From assembly GCA_963841065.1 (NCBI GenBank), contig CAWJBI010000049.1:66375-130374 (forward strand): DNA of 64,000 nucleotides, in the 5' to 3' direction. Numbering within the stretch: the stretch's first letter is position 1; every line of letters starts with the position of its first letter. A model generated the notes under the pieces. It searched no databases. It was not told the DNA's origin and was given only the letters and a program-made list of their open reading frames with translations. Below are positions 34,728-44,370 of the stretch, one piece after another. Both the position numbers and the translations under genes were made by a program. Source of the stretch: M0108 sp963841065 (GTDB taxonomy: Bacteria; Pseudomonadota; Gammaproteobacteria; Chromatiales; Chromatiaceae).

Positions 34728-35173
34728 GTCTGCTTCCCCAGTTTCGCCGCATCCAGCACCACGGTGACGCGACCGCTCAACAGCAGGCGCTCCCCGGCGG
34801 AAATGCTGAAACCATAGAGGATGGTGTTGTCGTTGCCGGAGAGTCGCTCGGCCTCCACGCTCAGATCGGCAACGATGTCATCCAATCGTGCCACATGCAG
34901 CTCGACCCCGCGCGCGCTGGTGAGATAACCGGCGCGGGGCGGCGCATCGGGCGCCGCCAGCAGGGCGCCATGGGCCGCCATGGCCTGGGCGGCATACTCG
35001 ATGCCGCAGGCGGCCCCCAACCGGCCATGGGCGCGCAGGGGGTTATCCGGGGCGCGGTGGCTCGTGGCCGTGCAGCGTATGCGATGGGCGTCCCAGGCAT
35101 CGATGTGGTCCAGCAGGCACATGCTGCCCTGGTGCGGGAGGTGGGCAAGCAGCCAGGTGCGATCTAACGGCAT
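34724..35173 (-). CDS. Hotdog-fold 3-hydroxyacyl-ACP dehydratase (ApeP-like)
   Basis: A 149-residue single hotdog domain. The N-terminal LPHQGSMCLLDHID and the central AACGIEYAAQAMAAHGAL match the ApeP-type dehydratases of aryl-polyene clusters. It would form the double bond in each elongation round, working beside the second, FabA/FabZ-like dehydratase encoded in the same operon. Overlaps the chain-length factor gene by 10 bases. Confidence 0.8.
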   Translation of the reverse strand: MPLDRTWLLAHLPHQGSMCLLDHIDAWDAHRIRCTATSHRAPDNPLRAHGRLGAACGIEYAAQAMAAHGALLAAPDAPPRAGYLTSARGVELHVARLDDIVADLSVEAERLSGNDNTILYGFSISAGERLLLSGRVTVVLDAAKLGKQT

Positions 35174-35979
35174 GGCTGGATACCCACTGCCAACCTGAGC
35201 GGTTCCAGATATTCCAGGATCACCCGGCCACCATGACCCCGGGCCAGCGCCTGCAGCAGGGGCAGACCCCGCGCCGAGGGGATCTGGCGGCGCAGGGCCT
35301 CCAGGTCCGGATTCGCCATCCGGTCCAAGGGCGCCTCTACCAAATCGACTTGCAGGCGGGCCAGGGAGTTGGGGCCTTGTTGCGGCATCAATGCCAGGGC
35401 CAGACCGAAAGCAGCAGGTAGCGGACGTTTGGCGTGCAACGGCTCGGGGTGTGGCGCTTCGTAGGTCACCAGCAGGGTGCCAACGCTATCGACCGCCACC
35501 TGGATGAGTGCCTCCAGCAAACCCGCCCCAAAGCTGCCGTCATAGGCGCACAGCACCGTGGCTGGGGTCATGGCCCCAGACGCGATGCCCCAATAGCCGG
35601 CCGAGGCGTTGTGTACCGAATTGTGGAAGCGGGTGGGGGAGATGTGGCGATCCTCCGACGCCAACACCTGACAGATGGCGTCGCAGTTGTCGCCATCCGC
35701 GCCAGAAGAGGAGAACACGGCGGCCAGTTGCTTGGCATCCAACTGCGCAGCGGCGATGGCCTCTTGCGCCACGGCCAGGGCGACCTTGACGGCCAGGCCG
35801 ACGCGGCGACGTTCGGGGGGGGGAAGCGCCACGGGGGGCGGCACCATGATTGGCCTGGGTTCATAGTCCGCCGCACCGGTCAGGATTGGCTGCGCCGCAG
35901 CCCAGTTGTCCAGGCCCGGACCCAGAAGGCCAACACCGTCGATCCATCCGGTGAGCGTGGTCGTGGTGAGGGATGCCAT
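35164..35979 (-). CDS. Beta-ketoacyl synthase chain-length factor (ApeC-like)
   Basis: A 271-residue protein of the KAS N-terminal-like fold that lacks a complete catalytic triad: where a ketosynthase has the active Cys it reads HNASAGYWGIASGA. In aryl-polyene systems ApeC pairs with the catalytic KS (ApeO) and fixes chain length. ATG 35979 starts immediately after the KS stop, separated by one base; the longer frame is shadow of the KS gene. A conserved SSSGADGDN block follows the first strand. Confidence 0.8.
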   Translation of the reverse strand: MASLTTTTLTGWIDGVGLLGPGLDNWAAAQPILTGAADYEPRPIMVPPPVALPPPERRRVGLAVKVALAVAQEAIAAAQLDAKQLAAVFSSSGADGDNCDAICQVLASEDRHISPTRFHNSVHNASAGYWGIASGAMTPATVLCAYDGSFGAGLLEALIQVAVDSVGTLLVTYEAPHPEPLHAKRPLPAAFGLALALMPQQGPNSLARLQVDLVEAPLDRMANPDLEALRRQIPSARGLPLLQALARGHGGRVILEYLEPLRLAVGIQPCR

Positions 35980-35980
35980 G

Positions 35981-37201
35981 TCAGCCTGCCCTTCCCAACA
36001 CCAGGCTGCAATTGGTGCCACCAAAGCCGAAGGAATTGCTCATTACCCTCCGCGGTGCGATATCGCTATTGGCGGTCAGATACTGGATGGGAATGGTGGG
36101 ATCAAGGTGGCGGGTGTTGACGCCCCCCGGCAGGAAAGCCTGTTGCAGGGCCAAGGCGCTAATGACGGCCTCCAGGCCGCCCGCCGCCCCCAGGGTATGC
36201 CCCGTCGCGCCCTTGGTCGAGCTGCATGGCGTCCGGTCCCCGAACAGGGCCAGCACTGCCTTGCCCTCAGCGGCATCGTTGCTCGGCGTCGCGGTACCGT
36301 GCAGGTTAATGTAGTCGATGTCTGCCGCCTGCAGGCCGGCCGATTGCAGGGCAGCGGCCATGGCCATCTTAGCGCCCAGTCCTTCGGGGTGTGGTGCGGA
36401 CATGTGATAGGCGTCGCTGGACTCGCCGGTGCCCAGCAGCAGCACGGCTTCGGCGTCGAGGCTCGGGCCGGCCCGCTCCAGCAGGACAAAGGCAGCCGCC
36501 TCGCCGATGGAGATACCCTTGCGGTCCCGGTCAAAAGGCCGGCAGGGATCCGGTGAGAGCAGCTCCAGGGCATTGAAGCCGTACAGGGTCGTCAGGCAGA
36601 GCGAGTCCACACCACCCACGATGGCGGCATCGATGACACCGGCCGCCAGCATGCGGGCGGCAGAGGCGAACACTTTGGCGCTCGATGAGCAGGCGGTGGA
36701 GACGACCATGGCCGGCCCTTCAAGGCGGAACCAATGGCGAACGAACCCCGCCACCGAATAGGTGTTATGGGTGGTGCGGTAGACAAAGTCGTCAGGTAAG
36801 GCGCCAGTATGCGGGTCCCGGCGGCGGTAAGCCTGCTCGGTCTGCAGAATGCCGGAGGTGCTCGTGCCGAGCAAGATACCCACCCGCCGCCGGCCATGCC
36901 GGGCAATGGCCGCATTGATGGCGGAGCTGAAGCCGTCCTGTTGCAGGCCAAGAAAGGCAAGGCGATTGTTGCGGCATTCGTATTCGGCGAGCGGGGCAGG
37001 CAATGGGCAATCGTCCACCTTCGGCACCTCGCCGACGTGCGTGTCGAGATCGCTTATTGTCTCGAAACGGCATGGAGCCAGGCCGCCGCGTTGCTGACGC
37101 AATGCGGCCAGTGTCGCTTCGAGGCCGTAACCAAGGCAACTGCTGGCGGTGAAGTGGGAAAGATGAAGAGGCGTCACGAGTGGATATCGGCTGTCTGACA
37201 T
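35981..37201 (-). CDS. Beta-ketoacyl-ACP synthase (FabF/FabB-like, ApeO equivalent)
   Basis: A 406-residue condensing enzyme. The catalytic triad is visible: Cys in VVSTACSSSAKVFASA, first His in NLHGTATPSNDAAE and second His in STKGATGHTLGAAGG. The FDRDRKGISIGEAAAF block is also present. It would elongate the aryl-ACP starter with malonyl units, paired with the chain-length factor just downstream. This is the only catalytic KS visible; aryl-polyene clusters often have a second one (ApeR). Confidence 0.9.
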   Translation of the reverse strand: MSDSRYPLVTPLHLSHFTASSCLGYGLEATLAALRQQRGGLAPCRFETISDLDTHVGEVPKVDDCPLPAPLAEYECRNNRLAFLGLQQDGFSSAINAAIARHGRRRVGILLGTSTSGILQTEQAYRRRDPHTGALPDDFVYRTTHNTYSVAGFVRHWFRLEGPAMVVSTACSSSAKVFASAARMLAAGVIDAAIVGGVDSLCLTTLYGFNALELLSPDPCRPFDRDRKGISIGEAAAFVLLERAGPSLDAEAVLLLGTGESSDAYHMSAPHPEGLGAKMAMAAALQSAGLQAADIDYINLHGTATPSNDAAEGKAVLALFGDRTPCSSTKGATGHTLGAAGGLEAVISALALQQAFLPGGVNTRHLDPTIPIQYLTANSDIAPRRVMSNSFGFGGTNCSLVLGRAG

Positions 37202-37210
37202 GGCCCTGAC

Positions 37211-37964
37211 CTAGATCCCTGCCCGACCTTCTCGCCCAACCGAGCGACCAAGCAGGACGTTGGCGAAAGGCAAAACACCGTTCATGGGGGAGGTCTCGAC
37301 GCGAAAGCCCAGCACCTCCAGTGCCTGGATCCAGTCAGGCAGGCGGCGGCAATGCAGGGGGGGCAGGCGGTTACCGCGGAAGAAGGCCACCGTGCGGTCT
37401 GTCCAGTTGCTAAGCTGAAAACCCAGACTGGCGCCCGCATCCCCCACGCGGGTCAAGAAAAGGCCATTGGGTGACAGGGCGGCACGTACCCGTCGCAGGA
37501 CGTCGTCCTGCGACGGGCCGTCTATGTAATGCACCGCGTCCATAATCACCACCACATCCGCTTGGCCAAAATCCACCTGGCGCATATCGCCCTCTTCGAA
37601 CCGGGCTCGCCCTCCTAGGGCAAGCTGTGCCCGTTTCACATCCTTCGTCAACAGATCAACACCACGGATGTCTGTCACCCGGGGGGGGGCGAGGCCACTC
37701 CGCCGACCAGTCACCGGCATCATACAGTTGCCGGGCGGACAGCAGCCAGGCCGCCAGCAGTCCCTGACCACAGCCTAAATCGAGGATGCGGGTGTCGTCC
37801 GGGAACAGCTCGCGCTCCAACATGTCAACGAACACCGGGTCGTTGCCGAGCTTGCCGCGAGCGAAGTGGTAGGCGAAATTACCGGCGGCCCGATAAGGCT
37901 CGCTGGCATGGTCGATGAGGCGTTTCCGCAGGGTCTCGGGGCCCAGGGTCATGGAGGGGGTCAT
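37211..37964 (-). CDS. Class I SAM methyltransferase, frameshifted at a G-tract
   Basis: The first 90 residues (start 37964, MTPSMTLGPETLRKRLI) contain motif I ILDLGCGQGLLAAWLL. The frame breaks in a run of about nine G at 37680-37689, and the rest is in another frame: TDIRGVDLLTKDVKRAQ, DFGQADVVVIMDAVHYIDG and LSPNGLFLTRVGDAG. Joined, it is a normal 250-residue methyltransferase. Homopolymer miscall is the likeliest cause. It overlaps the deacetylase gene by ATGA and lies 9 bases before the ketosynthase. Confidence 0.72.
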
Positions 37965-38794
37965 GGCGCGGTGCTATTCAGTGCGGATCGCAGGGTAATC
38001 GTCTTGAGGCCGGCGGCCGCGGCCGCTTCCAGTACTCCGGGCAGAACGGCGAGGATTATCGGCTGACCGGTGACGGTGCGGGCGGCGTTGCCGTCATGCA
38101 GGAGCAGGATGTCGCCAGCAGCGAGGTTTTTGGTCAAACGACGTGCCACATCATCCGCGTCCCGGTTGCGGGTGTCATAGCCGCGTCGGGTCCAACTGGC
38201 CAGATAGAGGTAGTGCCGGGCCAGGATGGGTTCCAGAAAGGGATTGCGCAGGCCGGCGGGGGGCCGAAAAAAGCACGGCCGCTGGCCGGTGAGGGCAGCC
38301 AGGTTATCTTGGCCGATTTCAATCTCGCGGGCCATGCGGTTTGGCCCGAAGGTGGAAAAGTGATTGTAGTGGTGCTGGCTGTGGTTCTCCACGGCATGAC
38401 CCCGCCGAACGATCTCCCGGCACAGCTCGGGATGGCGCTGAGCCCTCGAGCCGATACAGAAAAAGCTGGCGCGGGCATCGAAGCGGTCGAGCAGGTCGAG
38501 CACCTGCGGCGTGACCTCCGGGTCGGGACCATCATCTATGGTGATGGCAATGTGCCCTGCCGCAGCGGCAGACGGCAGGCGCACCCAGTTGGGACCGAGG
38601 CTCCGGCTACGCGGCCAGAGACCGGCGGCGGTGAGGGCCAGGTGGTTGGCGGCCAGTGCACCCAGCCCCCAGGGCCACAACGCCGGCTGCATCGCAAGCA
38701 ACCCCAGTGCCCCGGCGTGCAGGGCGAGCGTGGCCTGCAACAACGGCGTTGGGCACCACTGGCGGCGGGCATGTGTCGGCGGCGGGGCCATCAT
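37961..38794 (-). CDS. Polysaccharide deacetylase (NodB homology domain)
   Basis: A 277-residue protein with hydrophobic helices in the first 60 residues, then a NodB domain: IAITIDDGPDPEVTPQVLDL (catalytic Asp and metal Asp), ENHSQHHYNHFS (metal His pair), RPPAGLRNPF and LLLHDGN (final His). It would deacetylate an N-acetyl sugar at the membrane face. Within this cluster it may trim the sugar that carries the pigment. ATGATG at the start overlaps the MMPL stop. Confidence 0.82.
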   Translation of the reverse strand: MMAPPPTHARRQWCPTPLLQATLALHAGALGLLAMQPALWPWGLGALAANHLALTAAGLWPRSRSLGPNWVRLPSAAAAGHIAITIDDGPDPEVTPQVLDLLDRFDARASFFCIGSRAQRHPELCREIVRRGHAVENHSQHHYNHFSTFGPNRMAREIEIGQDNLAALTGQRPCFFRPPAGLRNPFLEPILARHYLYLASWTRRGYDTRNRDADDVARRLTKNLAAGDILLLHDGNAARTVTGQPIILAVLPGVLEAAAAAGLKTITLRSALNSTAP

Positions 38795-41142
38795 GTCCGC
38801 CGCGCCAGGATGGCAGAAAAGGCCAGGGCCAACAGTGCGCCGGGACCGACCGTGGCGCCGATGGCGTTGAGCACCGGCACGCTGGAAAAGGCAAGGATGC
38901 CGAAACCCGCCACCGTCGTGCTGACCGCAAGCAGGAGGGATGCCAGGACCCGCGGCGAAATGCCCCCTTCCGCGGCCCCGCGGTCGAAGAACAGGGCATA
39001 GTTGGAACCGACGGCCACCACCAACAGCATGCCCACCAGGTGCAGGATATTCAGTTGTTGACCAGCCAGGACCAAGCCGGCGATGACCACAGCGACGGCG
39101 ACGACCAACGGAGCGGCGATTCGGAACACGCGGCCTGGGGAACGGGTGGCTGCGACCAGCAAGCCGAGGATGGCGGCCAGGCCCCCGAGGGACAGCAGGA
39201 TGGCCTCGCGCAGATAGCCTGCGTACAGGCGGTCGGATTCGCCCTTGAGATCGACGAAATAGACACCTGTCAGACCCGTCGACCCAAGGGCAGCACGCAC
39301 CCGCTCCGCGTCGAGGCCGTGAGAGGCCGCGACGCGGAGCGGCAGCAAGGCGGTCCAGTGCCCTCCCGACGGCATCAGCAGGGCATCCACTCCCTCCGCC
39401 AGGGACGTGCCTTTGAGGTCTTCCGTGCTCAGGGTTGCCTGGCCGCGAGCCTTTGCCACATCCGCAAAGAAGGGCTCGAAGCGATCCGACTGCAGGGGCA
39501 GTTCGGCAATGGCCGCCGTGAAACGCCGACGTAATTCGGTGTCGGGCGGCAGGCTGGCCAGGCGCTGGTGCTGGGTCGCATGGCTGGGTAGATAGGCGGC
39601 GGGGCTCTCGAAGCCATCGATAACGCCTGCCGCTTCCAAACCCTGGAGGACGGCCGCGACGTGCTCGCTGGTGACAAGCGCCGCCTCTTGCTCGGCGGCG
39701 GTCACCACCACCAGATAGCGCACGTCCGGGGCGCCCAGGTCGGCGCGCATGGCCATGTCGAGGGCCTGGTCGGCGGCAGGCACCGGGCTCAGGGCCGCCA
39801 GTTCGCCGCTCCACATGCCGTCGCGCTTCACCACGAGCACGGTACAGGCGGCCACGAACAGCACCAGGACAGGCCCGCGCACCCGCCCCGCCCGTTCAAC
39901 CCAGACCTGCAGGCTGCGGCCGATGGCGGTGACATCGTGCACCCGTAGGTCTGGCGGCAAGAGGGTCGGCAGTACGAAGCGGGTAACCAGAGCGGCGGTG
40001 ACCAGGCCGACGATGGCATAAAGGCCCAGTTGGGCCAGGCCGGGAAAGCTGGAAAAGAGCAGCGAGGCAAAGCCGAATACTGAGGTGAGGACGCCGATCC
40101 GGATCGTCGGCCAGAACGTCGCAATCCAGTTGCCCTGAGTCTCGCTGGCAGCGCCTTTCGTCCCTTCCGACTGTATGAGGAGGTAGATGGAATAGTCCAC
40201 CGCCTCGCCGATGAGGGCGGTGCCGAAGCCGAGGGTGACGCCATGGACCACGCCGAATCCGAGGCTCACCGCCGCCACGCCGGCCAAAGCGCCGGACAGC
40301 ACCGGCAACAGGCCCAGCAACACCGCCCTGGGCGAACGGTAGACCAGCAGCAGGAGGCTGATGATGATCAGGCTGCCGAGGCCGGAGAGGCGTAGCACCT
40401 GGTCCTTGATGGTGGCGCGTGCCACCACGGAGAAGGGACCGGGGCCAGTCAGTGCCAGCCGCATATCCGGCTGGGAAGTCTCCCGAAAGGCCGCCCGGAT
40501 GGCCGCGACCGCCGCGGATTGGCCGTCCGTGTTCGCCCCCTCGGCACGGGTGCGGGCCAGCAGCAGGGCGCGCTCACCGTCCCGGGAGGCCCAGACGCCA
40601 TCCGCCAGTTGCGGCCGAGGGCTGCTCCCCATGGCATCCAGCAGTTGCATGAACTCGCCGGTGGGGTCGCGCGGCAACAAGGCCTTGGTGAAGAGCCCGG
40701 CGGAGGTGGCAAGTAGGTCGATGCTGTCCGCAACGCTCGCATGCAGGCCCTCCACCGTGAAGTGATCGGCATTTACCGCTGGGCTCATCAGGTAACGGTT
40801 CTCCAACAGGAACTGGCGGTCCCGTTCCAGGCCCAGGGTCTCGCCGTTGGCGATGTGCAGAAATTGGGTATCGGCGCGCAGGCGAGCGGCCAGGGCGCGC
40901 GAGGCGCGGGCGCGGGCGGATTGGTCGCCCCCCTCGATGCCTATCAAGATCAGGCGGGAGGCGATGCCGGACTTGAGTTGGTCGATGAGGAGCTGCTGTT
41001 CCTGGGTAGGGGTACGCGGCAAAAAGGCGGACAGGTCAGCCGTGAAGTTCGCCCGACCCACCACCCAGAAACAAGCGGACAGAAAGGCCAGCCAGAGGGC
41101 AATCGCGGCGCCGGCACGCCACCTCATGGCCCGATTCCTCAT
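38791..41142 (-). CDS. MMPL/RND-superfamily lipid exporter
   Basis: A 783-residue polytopic protein with two six-helix bundles, each preceded by a large periplasmic loop. The first membrane half shows LGFGTALIGEAVDYSIYLL (the GxxxDY signature) and the second LLVVAVGSNYALFFDRG. The family exports lipids and lipid-linked molecules. In aryl-polyene clusters MMPL proteins are standard and are thought to move the finished polyene-lipid out of the inner membrane. Overlaps the LolA-like gene by ATGA. Confidence 0.85.
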   Translation of the reverse strand: MRNRAMRWRAGAAIALWLAFLSACFWVVGRANFTADLSAFLPRTPTQEQQLLIDQLKSGIASRLILIGIEGGDQSARARASRALAARLRADTQFLHIANGETLGLERDRQFLLENRYLMSPAVNADHFTVEGLHASVADSIDLLATSAGLFTKALLPRDPTGEFMQLLDAMGSSPRPQLADGVWASRDGERALLLARTRAEGANTDGQSAAVAAIRAAFRETSQPDMRLALTGPGPFSVVARATIKDQVLRLSGLGSLIIISLLLLVYRSPRAVLLGLLPVLSGALAGVAAVSLGFGVVHGVTLGFGTALIGEAVDYSIYLLIQSEGTKGAASETQGNWIATFWPTIRIGVLTSVFGFASLLFSSFPGLAQLGLYAIVGLVTAALVTRFVLPTLLPPDLRVHDVTAIGRSLQVWVERAGRVRGPVLVLFVAACTVLVVKRDGMWSGELAALSPVPAADQALDMAMRADLGAPDVRYLVVVTAAEQEAALVTSEHVAAVLQGLEAAGVIDGFESPAAYLPSHATQHQRLASLPPDTELRRRFTAAIAELPLQSDRFEPFFADVAKARGQATLSTEDLKGTSLAEGVDALLMPSGGHWTALLPLRVAASHGLDAERVRAALGSTGLTGVYFVDLKGESDRLYAGYLREAILLSLGGLAAILGLLVAATRSPGRVFRIAAPLVVAVAVVIAGLVLAGQQLNILHLVGMLLVVAVGSNYALFFDRGAAEGGISPRVLASLLLAVSTTVAGFGILAFSSVPVLNAIGATVGPGALLALAFSAILARRT

Positions 41143-41732
41143 CGCCCGGCGCCCTTCTGGATACTCATCACCGAGCGGTCGCCGTCGGCCTGTAGGATCT
41201 CTACCGTGCGCACCTCGTCCCGCGTCCCTGCCATGAGGATGCGGGCGACCACGCTACCCACTCGGGTGTCCAGCGGTGTCAGCGTCAGGGTCCAACGGTC
41301 CCTGCTGCCTTCGAGGCGGAGGTCATAGACCCCTTCCAGCGCCTTGCGGTCGCCGGCCAGGGTGGCGCGTATGCTCTCGATCATGGCGGCCACCTCCGGA
41401 TAATCCTTGAGTTGCAGCACATGCTTCTGGCGCTGCTGCTCAACGGTGAGGACATCGCCGTCCAGCACCAGGGTTTCGACCTTCGGCTTGAGCGTGCGCT
41501 TCTCCAGGCGGGCGGGTGGCACGAACAGCAGCTCGCCGGAAGACACCACGGGGTGGTCCAGGATAGAAATGTATTTCTTCTCGGTGAAGGTGGCCGCCCC
41601 ATGCTTGTTGTTCGCCAATGCGCCCATGAGTTCGCCGACCGTGAACTGGGTTGCCTGCGCGGAATGACCGAACCCAAGCAAAAACATGGCGAGCATCACC
41701 CTCCCGCACCAACGCTGCATGGGACGAGTCAT
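41139..41732 (-). CDS. LolA-like outer-membrane lipoprotein carrier
   Basis: A 197-residue periplasmic protein with signal peptide (RVMLAMFLLGFGHSAQA) and an open half-barrel pattern typical of LolA: ATFTEKKYISILDHPVVSSG, GELLFVPPARLEKRT, LKPKVETLVLDGDVL and the late LTLTPLDTR. In aryl-polyene clusters such proteins pair with the MMPL exporter to carry the hydrophobic product across the periplasm. ATG 41732 overlaps the acyltransferase stop (ATGA). Confidence 0.83.
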   Translation of the reverse strand: MTRPMQRWCGRVMLAMFLLGFGHSAQATQFTVGELMGALANNKHGAATFTEKKYISILDHPVVSSGELLFVPPARLEKRTLKPKVETLVLDGDVLTVEQQRQKHVLQLKDYPEVAAMIESIRATLAGDRKALEGVYDLRLEGSRDRWTLTLTPLDTRVGSVVARILMAGTRDEVRTVEILQADGDRSVMSIQKGAGR

Positions 41733-42667
41733 GGGGCGGCGCGGCCGTGGCCCGCAGGCGGTTGCCAAAAATCAAAGAAATTAAACCAGTTGAAGGGCTG
41801 GGCGCGACAGTATCGCTCCAGAGTGGCGGCATAGGCCGCGACCGCCTGACGGATGGCGGTGTTCCGTCCCTTGCGCTCGATGCCCGTGAAATCGGCCAGG
41901 GGCTCGAAATGGATGGCATAGCGGTTGCCGCCCAAATAGAGGCCCGTCATGAACAGCACGGGACGCTTGAGCATGGCCGCCAGGCGCATGGGACCAACAG
42001 GAAACGCGGCGGTTTCACCGAGAAATTGCACCGGCAGGGTCGGGTCCTCGTCCAGGGTACGATCCCCCAACAGGCCCAGCACCATACCCTCGTCCAGGCC
42101 GGCCTGCACCTGGAGCATGGAATCGAGCTGGCCGAGGGGAATGATGTCCCGCACGGCAACCGGGTTGATGGCGGCGAAGGCGGCATTGATCCGGCGGGCA
42201 TTTTCCTCGTACATCACCATGACCACCCGGAGACCGGGCCGTTGCCGGCCCACTGCGCGCACCACCTCGAAGCTCCCCATGTGGGCGCCGATCAGAAAGG
42301 CGCCCCGCCCGGCGGCCAGCACCTCCTCGAACGCCGCCGCGCCGTGCACTTGGATATCGAAGAGGTCGAAGCGGTTGTTGAGCAGGTAAATGCGGTCATG
42401 GGTGCAGGAGGCGAAGCGGTGGAAATGCCGAAACAGTTCGGTCAGACGCGGGGCCCGCCCCAGGGCATGCCTCAGAAAGGCTCGGGAGGCCTGTCGGGCA
42501 GCGGACGCAAAGAGCAGGAAGTAGAGGCTGACGCCATACAGCACGACGCGCGCCAGGCGGCGCCCCAGGCGTAGCGAGATCCAGGTCATCACACGCAGCA
42601 TGGCCATGTTGCTGCGTTCCGGGCGCCGCACCCATTCGGCCCGGGGGACGAGATCCGAAGTGCTCAC
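41729..42667 (-). CDS. LpxL-type lipid A-like acyltransferase
   Basis: A 312-residue membrane-associated acyltransferase of the lipid A lauroyl/myristoyl type. The catalytic-type segment is GAHMGSFEVVRAV (H-x4-E), followed by VMYEENARR and LLGDRTLDEDP with an Asp-Arg pair. The start is GTG at 42667, overlapping the dehydratase stop by GTGA; the upstream part of the open frame is shadow. In aryl-polyene clusters such enzymes link the polyene carboxyl to a lipid. Confidence 0.82.
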   Translation of the reverse strand: MSTSDLVPRAEWVRRPERSNMAMLRVMTWISLRLGRRLARVVLYGVSLYFLLFASAARQASRAFLRHALGRAPRLTELFRHFHRFASCTHDRIYLLNNRFDLFDIQVHGAAAFEEVLAAGRGAFLIGAHMGSFEVVRAVGRQRPGLRVVMVMYEENARRINAAFAAINPVAVRDIIPLGQLDSMLQVQAGLDEGMVLGLLGDRTLDEDPTLPVQFLGETAAFPVGPMRLAAMLKRPVLFMTGLYLGGNRYAIHFEPLADFTGIERKGRNTAIRQAVAAYAATLERYCRAQPFNWFNFFDFWQPPAGHGRAAP

Positions 42668-42990
42668 GAGGCGCCATCCCACGAAACCGTCGCTGCGAAG
42701 GCAAAGACACCGCTGGCCACCACCCGCTGGCCAGCCATGACCTCGAAGCGGAAAACGCCCGCTGCCGTCGCGGCATAGTTGAGGCGCAGGACCTCCCCCG
42801 GCTTGACCGGGCTTGGAAACTTCGCCGACTTGATCTGACCGACAGCGGTGTCCAGCCCCTGCCGTAAGGCCAGGGCCTGGAGTGCCTCGTCCAGCAGCAC
42901 CACGCCGGGCAGGATGGGCTGGCCGGGGAAATGACCGGCATAGGCCGGGTGATCGGCTGTGACGGACAGGGGCAGACTCAGGTCCGTCAT
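42664..42990 (-). CDS. FabA/FabZ-like hotdog dehydratase (ApeI-like)
   Basis: A 108-residue single hotdog domain with the FabZ-type signature AYAGHFPGQPILPGVVLLDEA near residue 17 (His, Pro-Gly loop and acidic residue). It is shorter than FabZ (about 140) but complete by domain. Together with the ApeP-like protein it would dehydrate hydroxyacyl intermediates in polyene synthesis. Overlaps its neighbours by ATGA and GTGA. Confidence 0.82.
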   Translation of the reverse strand: MTDLSLPLSVTADHPAYAGHFPGQPILPGVVLLDEALQALALRQGLDTAVGQIKSAKFPSPVKPGEVLRLNYAATAAGVFRFEVMAGQRVVASGVFAFAATVSWDGAS

Positions 42991-44363
42991 GCCCGGATGC
43001 CAGTGGCCGTTTGTGATCGCAAGCTTGCGAGCAGAGCCCGGGTGGCGTGGTCGAGCAGCTTCCCAGTGGCATTGCGCGGCAGGGCATCGACGAACAGCAG
43101 CGGTCGGGGCAGAAAGACGGGATCGATGCGTCCGCGCAGGGCCTGCATGAGGGCGGCAGGCGTCAAAGCTGGTGCCACCACAAGGGCGATCAGGCGGCGG
43201 ACGCCTCCCACGGCGCCGTCATCGTCGTCCGGCGGCAGGATAAAGACGCCGTCCCGCACGCCCGGGATGGCGCTGAGCTGGTAATTGAGATATCCGAGAG
43301 ACGCCCGTTTGCCGGCGATGTTGACGAGATCGGCATGGCGGCCATGGAGTAGGAAACGGGTCGGGTCCGCTTCTACCAGTTCGATGACGTCGCTCAAGGG
43401 TGTCGGTACCTCGATGTGGCCGCCCTCTGCCCAGACCGCCTCCCCCTCGCTACGCAGGCGGACACCCGAGAAGGTCTGCCAAATAGGGCCAGAGGTGGTA
43501 CGTCGTGAGGCAATCTGGCCGGTCTCGGTGCAACCGTAAATCTCGAACAAGGGGGCCGCGAAGCGGGTCTCCGCCTCGACGGCCAGCTCTTGCGACAGGG
43601 GCGCGGTGGCGGACAGCAACAGGTCTATGGTCGGCAGGGCGGGCTGCTCCGCCAGCAGGGTTCGCAGATGGTAGGGCGTGGTAACCAACACACGCGGTCG
43701 GGGCAAGGCTTCTAGTTCCGCGCAGATATCGGCCGTATAGAAGGGGCGAGTGGCATGCAGGGCCCCACCGCTTTGCAAGGGCATCAGCACGGTGGATTCC
43801 AGGCCATACATGTGCTGGGCCGGCACAGTCCCCAGGATGGCGTGGTCGGGGGTGACACCCAACCGTTCCGCCTCCGCCCGCACATTGCGAACCAGGCTAC
43901 CCCAGCGTTTGACATGGGGCTCCGGTACGCCGGTGGAACCGGAGGTAAACACCTGGGCGATGACCTGCTCGCAATCGATTTCGGGAATGACCGTATCAGC
44001 CGCAGGCGCTGGCGCCCGATTGGGATAGTGGAAGACGGGCAGCTCAATGCCGCCGATATCCTGGTCGGCGATACAAAAGACGTCGGGGGCGATGCGCCTC
44101 ATCTGCCGGACCATTTCCGGGGTGTAAGTAGAAGGCAAGAGGCTGACCCGGCCGCTGACGATGCAGGCCGCTAAGGCAACGGAAAAATGGTAGTGGTCAC
44201 CACACAGGTTGAGCACATGTTGTCCCGGGAGCAACAATCCAGCGATCTGATCAACCTCGCTCAGAAACCGCCTAGCGTTGATCGGGAGCTTGTCACACCA
44301 GGCCACCACGGCCTCGGGGTGGTGATGGGCAATCAGCGGTAGTGTTGACATGGTCAGGCGCAA
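42987..44363 (-). CDS. AMP-forming acyl/aryl ligase (ApeH-like)
   Basis: A 458-residue ANL-superfamily enzyme that activates an acid as its adenylate. The P-loop is VFTSGSTGVPEPHVK, the A5 motif FEIYGCTETGQ and the C-terminal catalytic Lys in LPRNATGKLLDH. The likely substrate is the hydroxybenzoate made by the chorismatase, loaded onto the ACP. TTG 44363 has AAGGCG 6 bases upstream; ATG 44351 has no site and is the alternative. Placement between ACP and dehydratase matches ApeH. Confidence 0.83.
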   Translation of the reverse strand: MRLTMSTLPLIAHHHPEAVVAWCDKLPINARRFLSEVDQIAGLLLPGQHVLNLCGDHYHFSVALAACIVSGRVSLLPSTYTPEMVRQMRRIAPDVFCIADQDIGGIELPVFHYPNRAPAPAADTVIPEIDCEQVIAQVFTSGSTGVPEPHVKRWGSLVRNVRAEAERLGVTPDHAILGTVPAQHMYGLESTVLMPLQSGGALHATRPFYTADICAELEALPRPRVLVTTPYHLRTLLAEQPALPTIDLLLSATAPLSQELAVEAETRFAAPLFEIYGCTETGQIASRRTTSGPIWQTFSGVRLRSEGEAVWAEGGHIEVPTPLSDVIELVEADPTRFLLHGRHADLVNIAGKRASLGYLNYQLSAIPGVRDGVFILPPDDDDGAVGGVRRLIALVVAPALTPAALMQALRGRIDPVFLPRPLLFVDALPRNATGKLLDHATRALLASLRSQTATGIRA

Positions 44364-44370
44364 TGTCGCC

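Noticed and set aside
42668..43087. Longer start for the LpxL-type acyltransferase
   Set aside because: The extension lies over the dehydratase and ligase genes and looks like Arg/Pro/Gly shadow coding; GTG 42667 overlaps the upstream stop.
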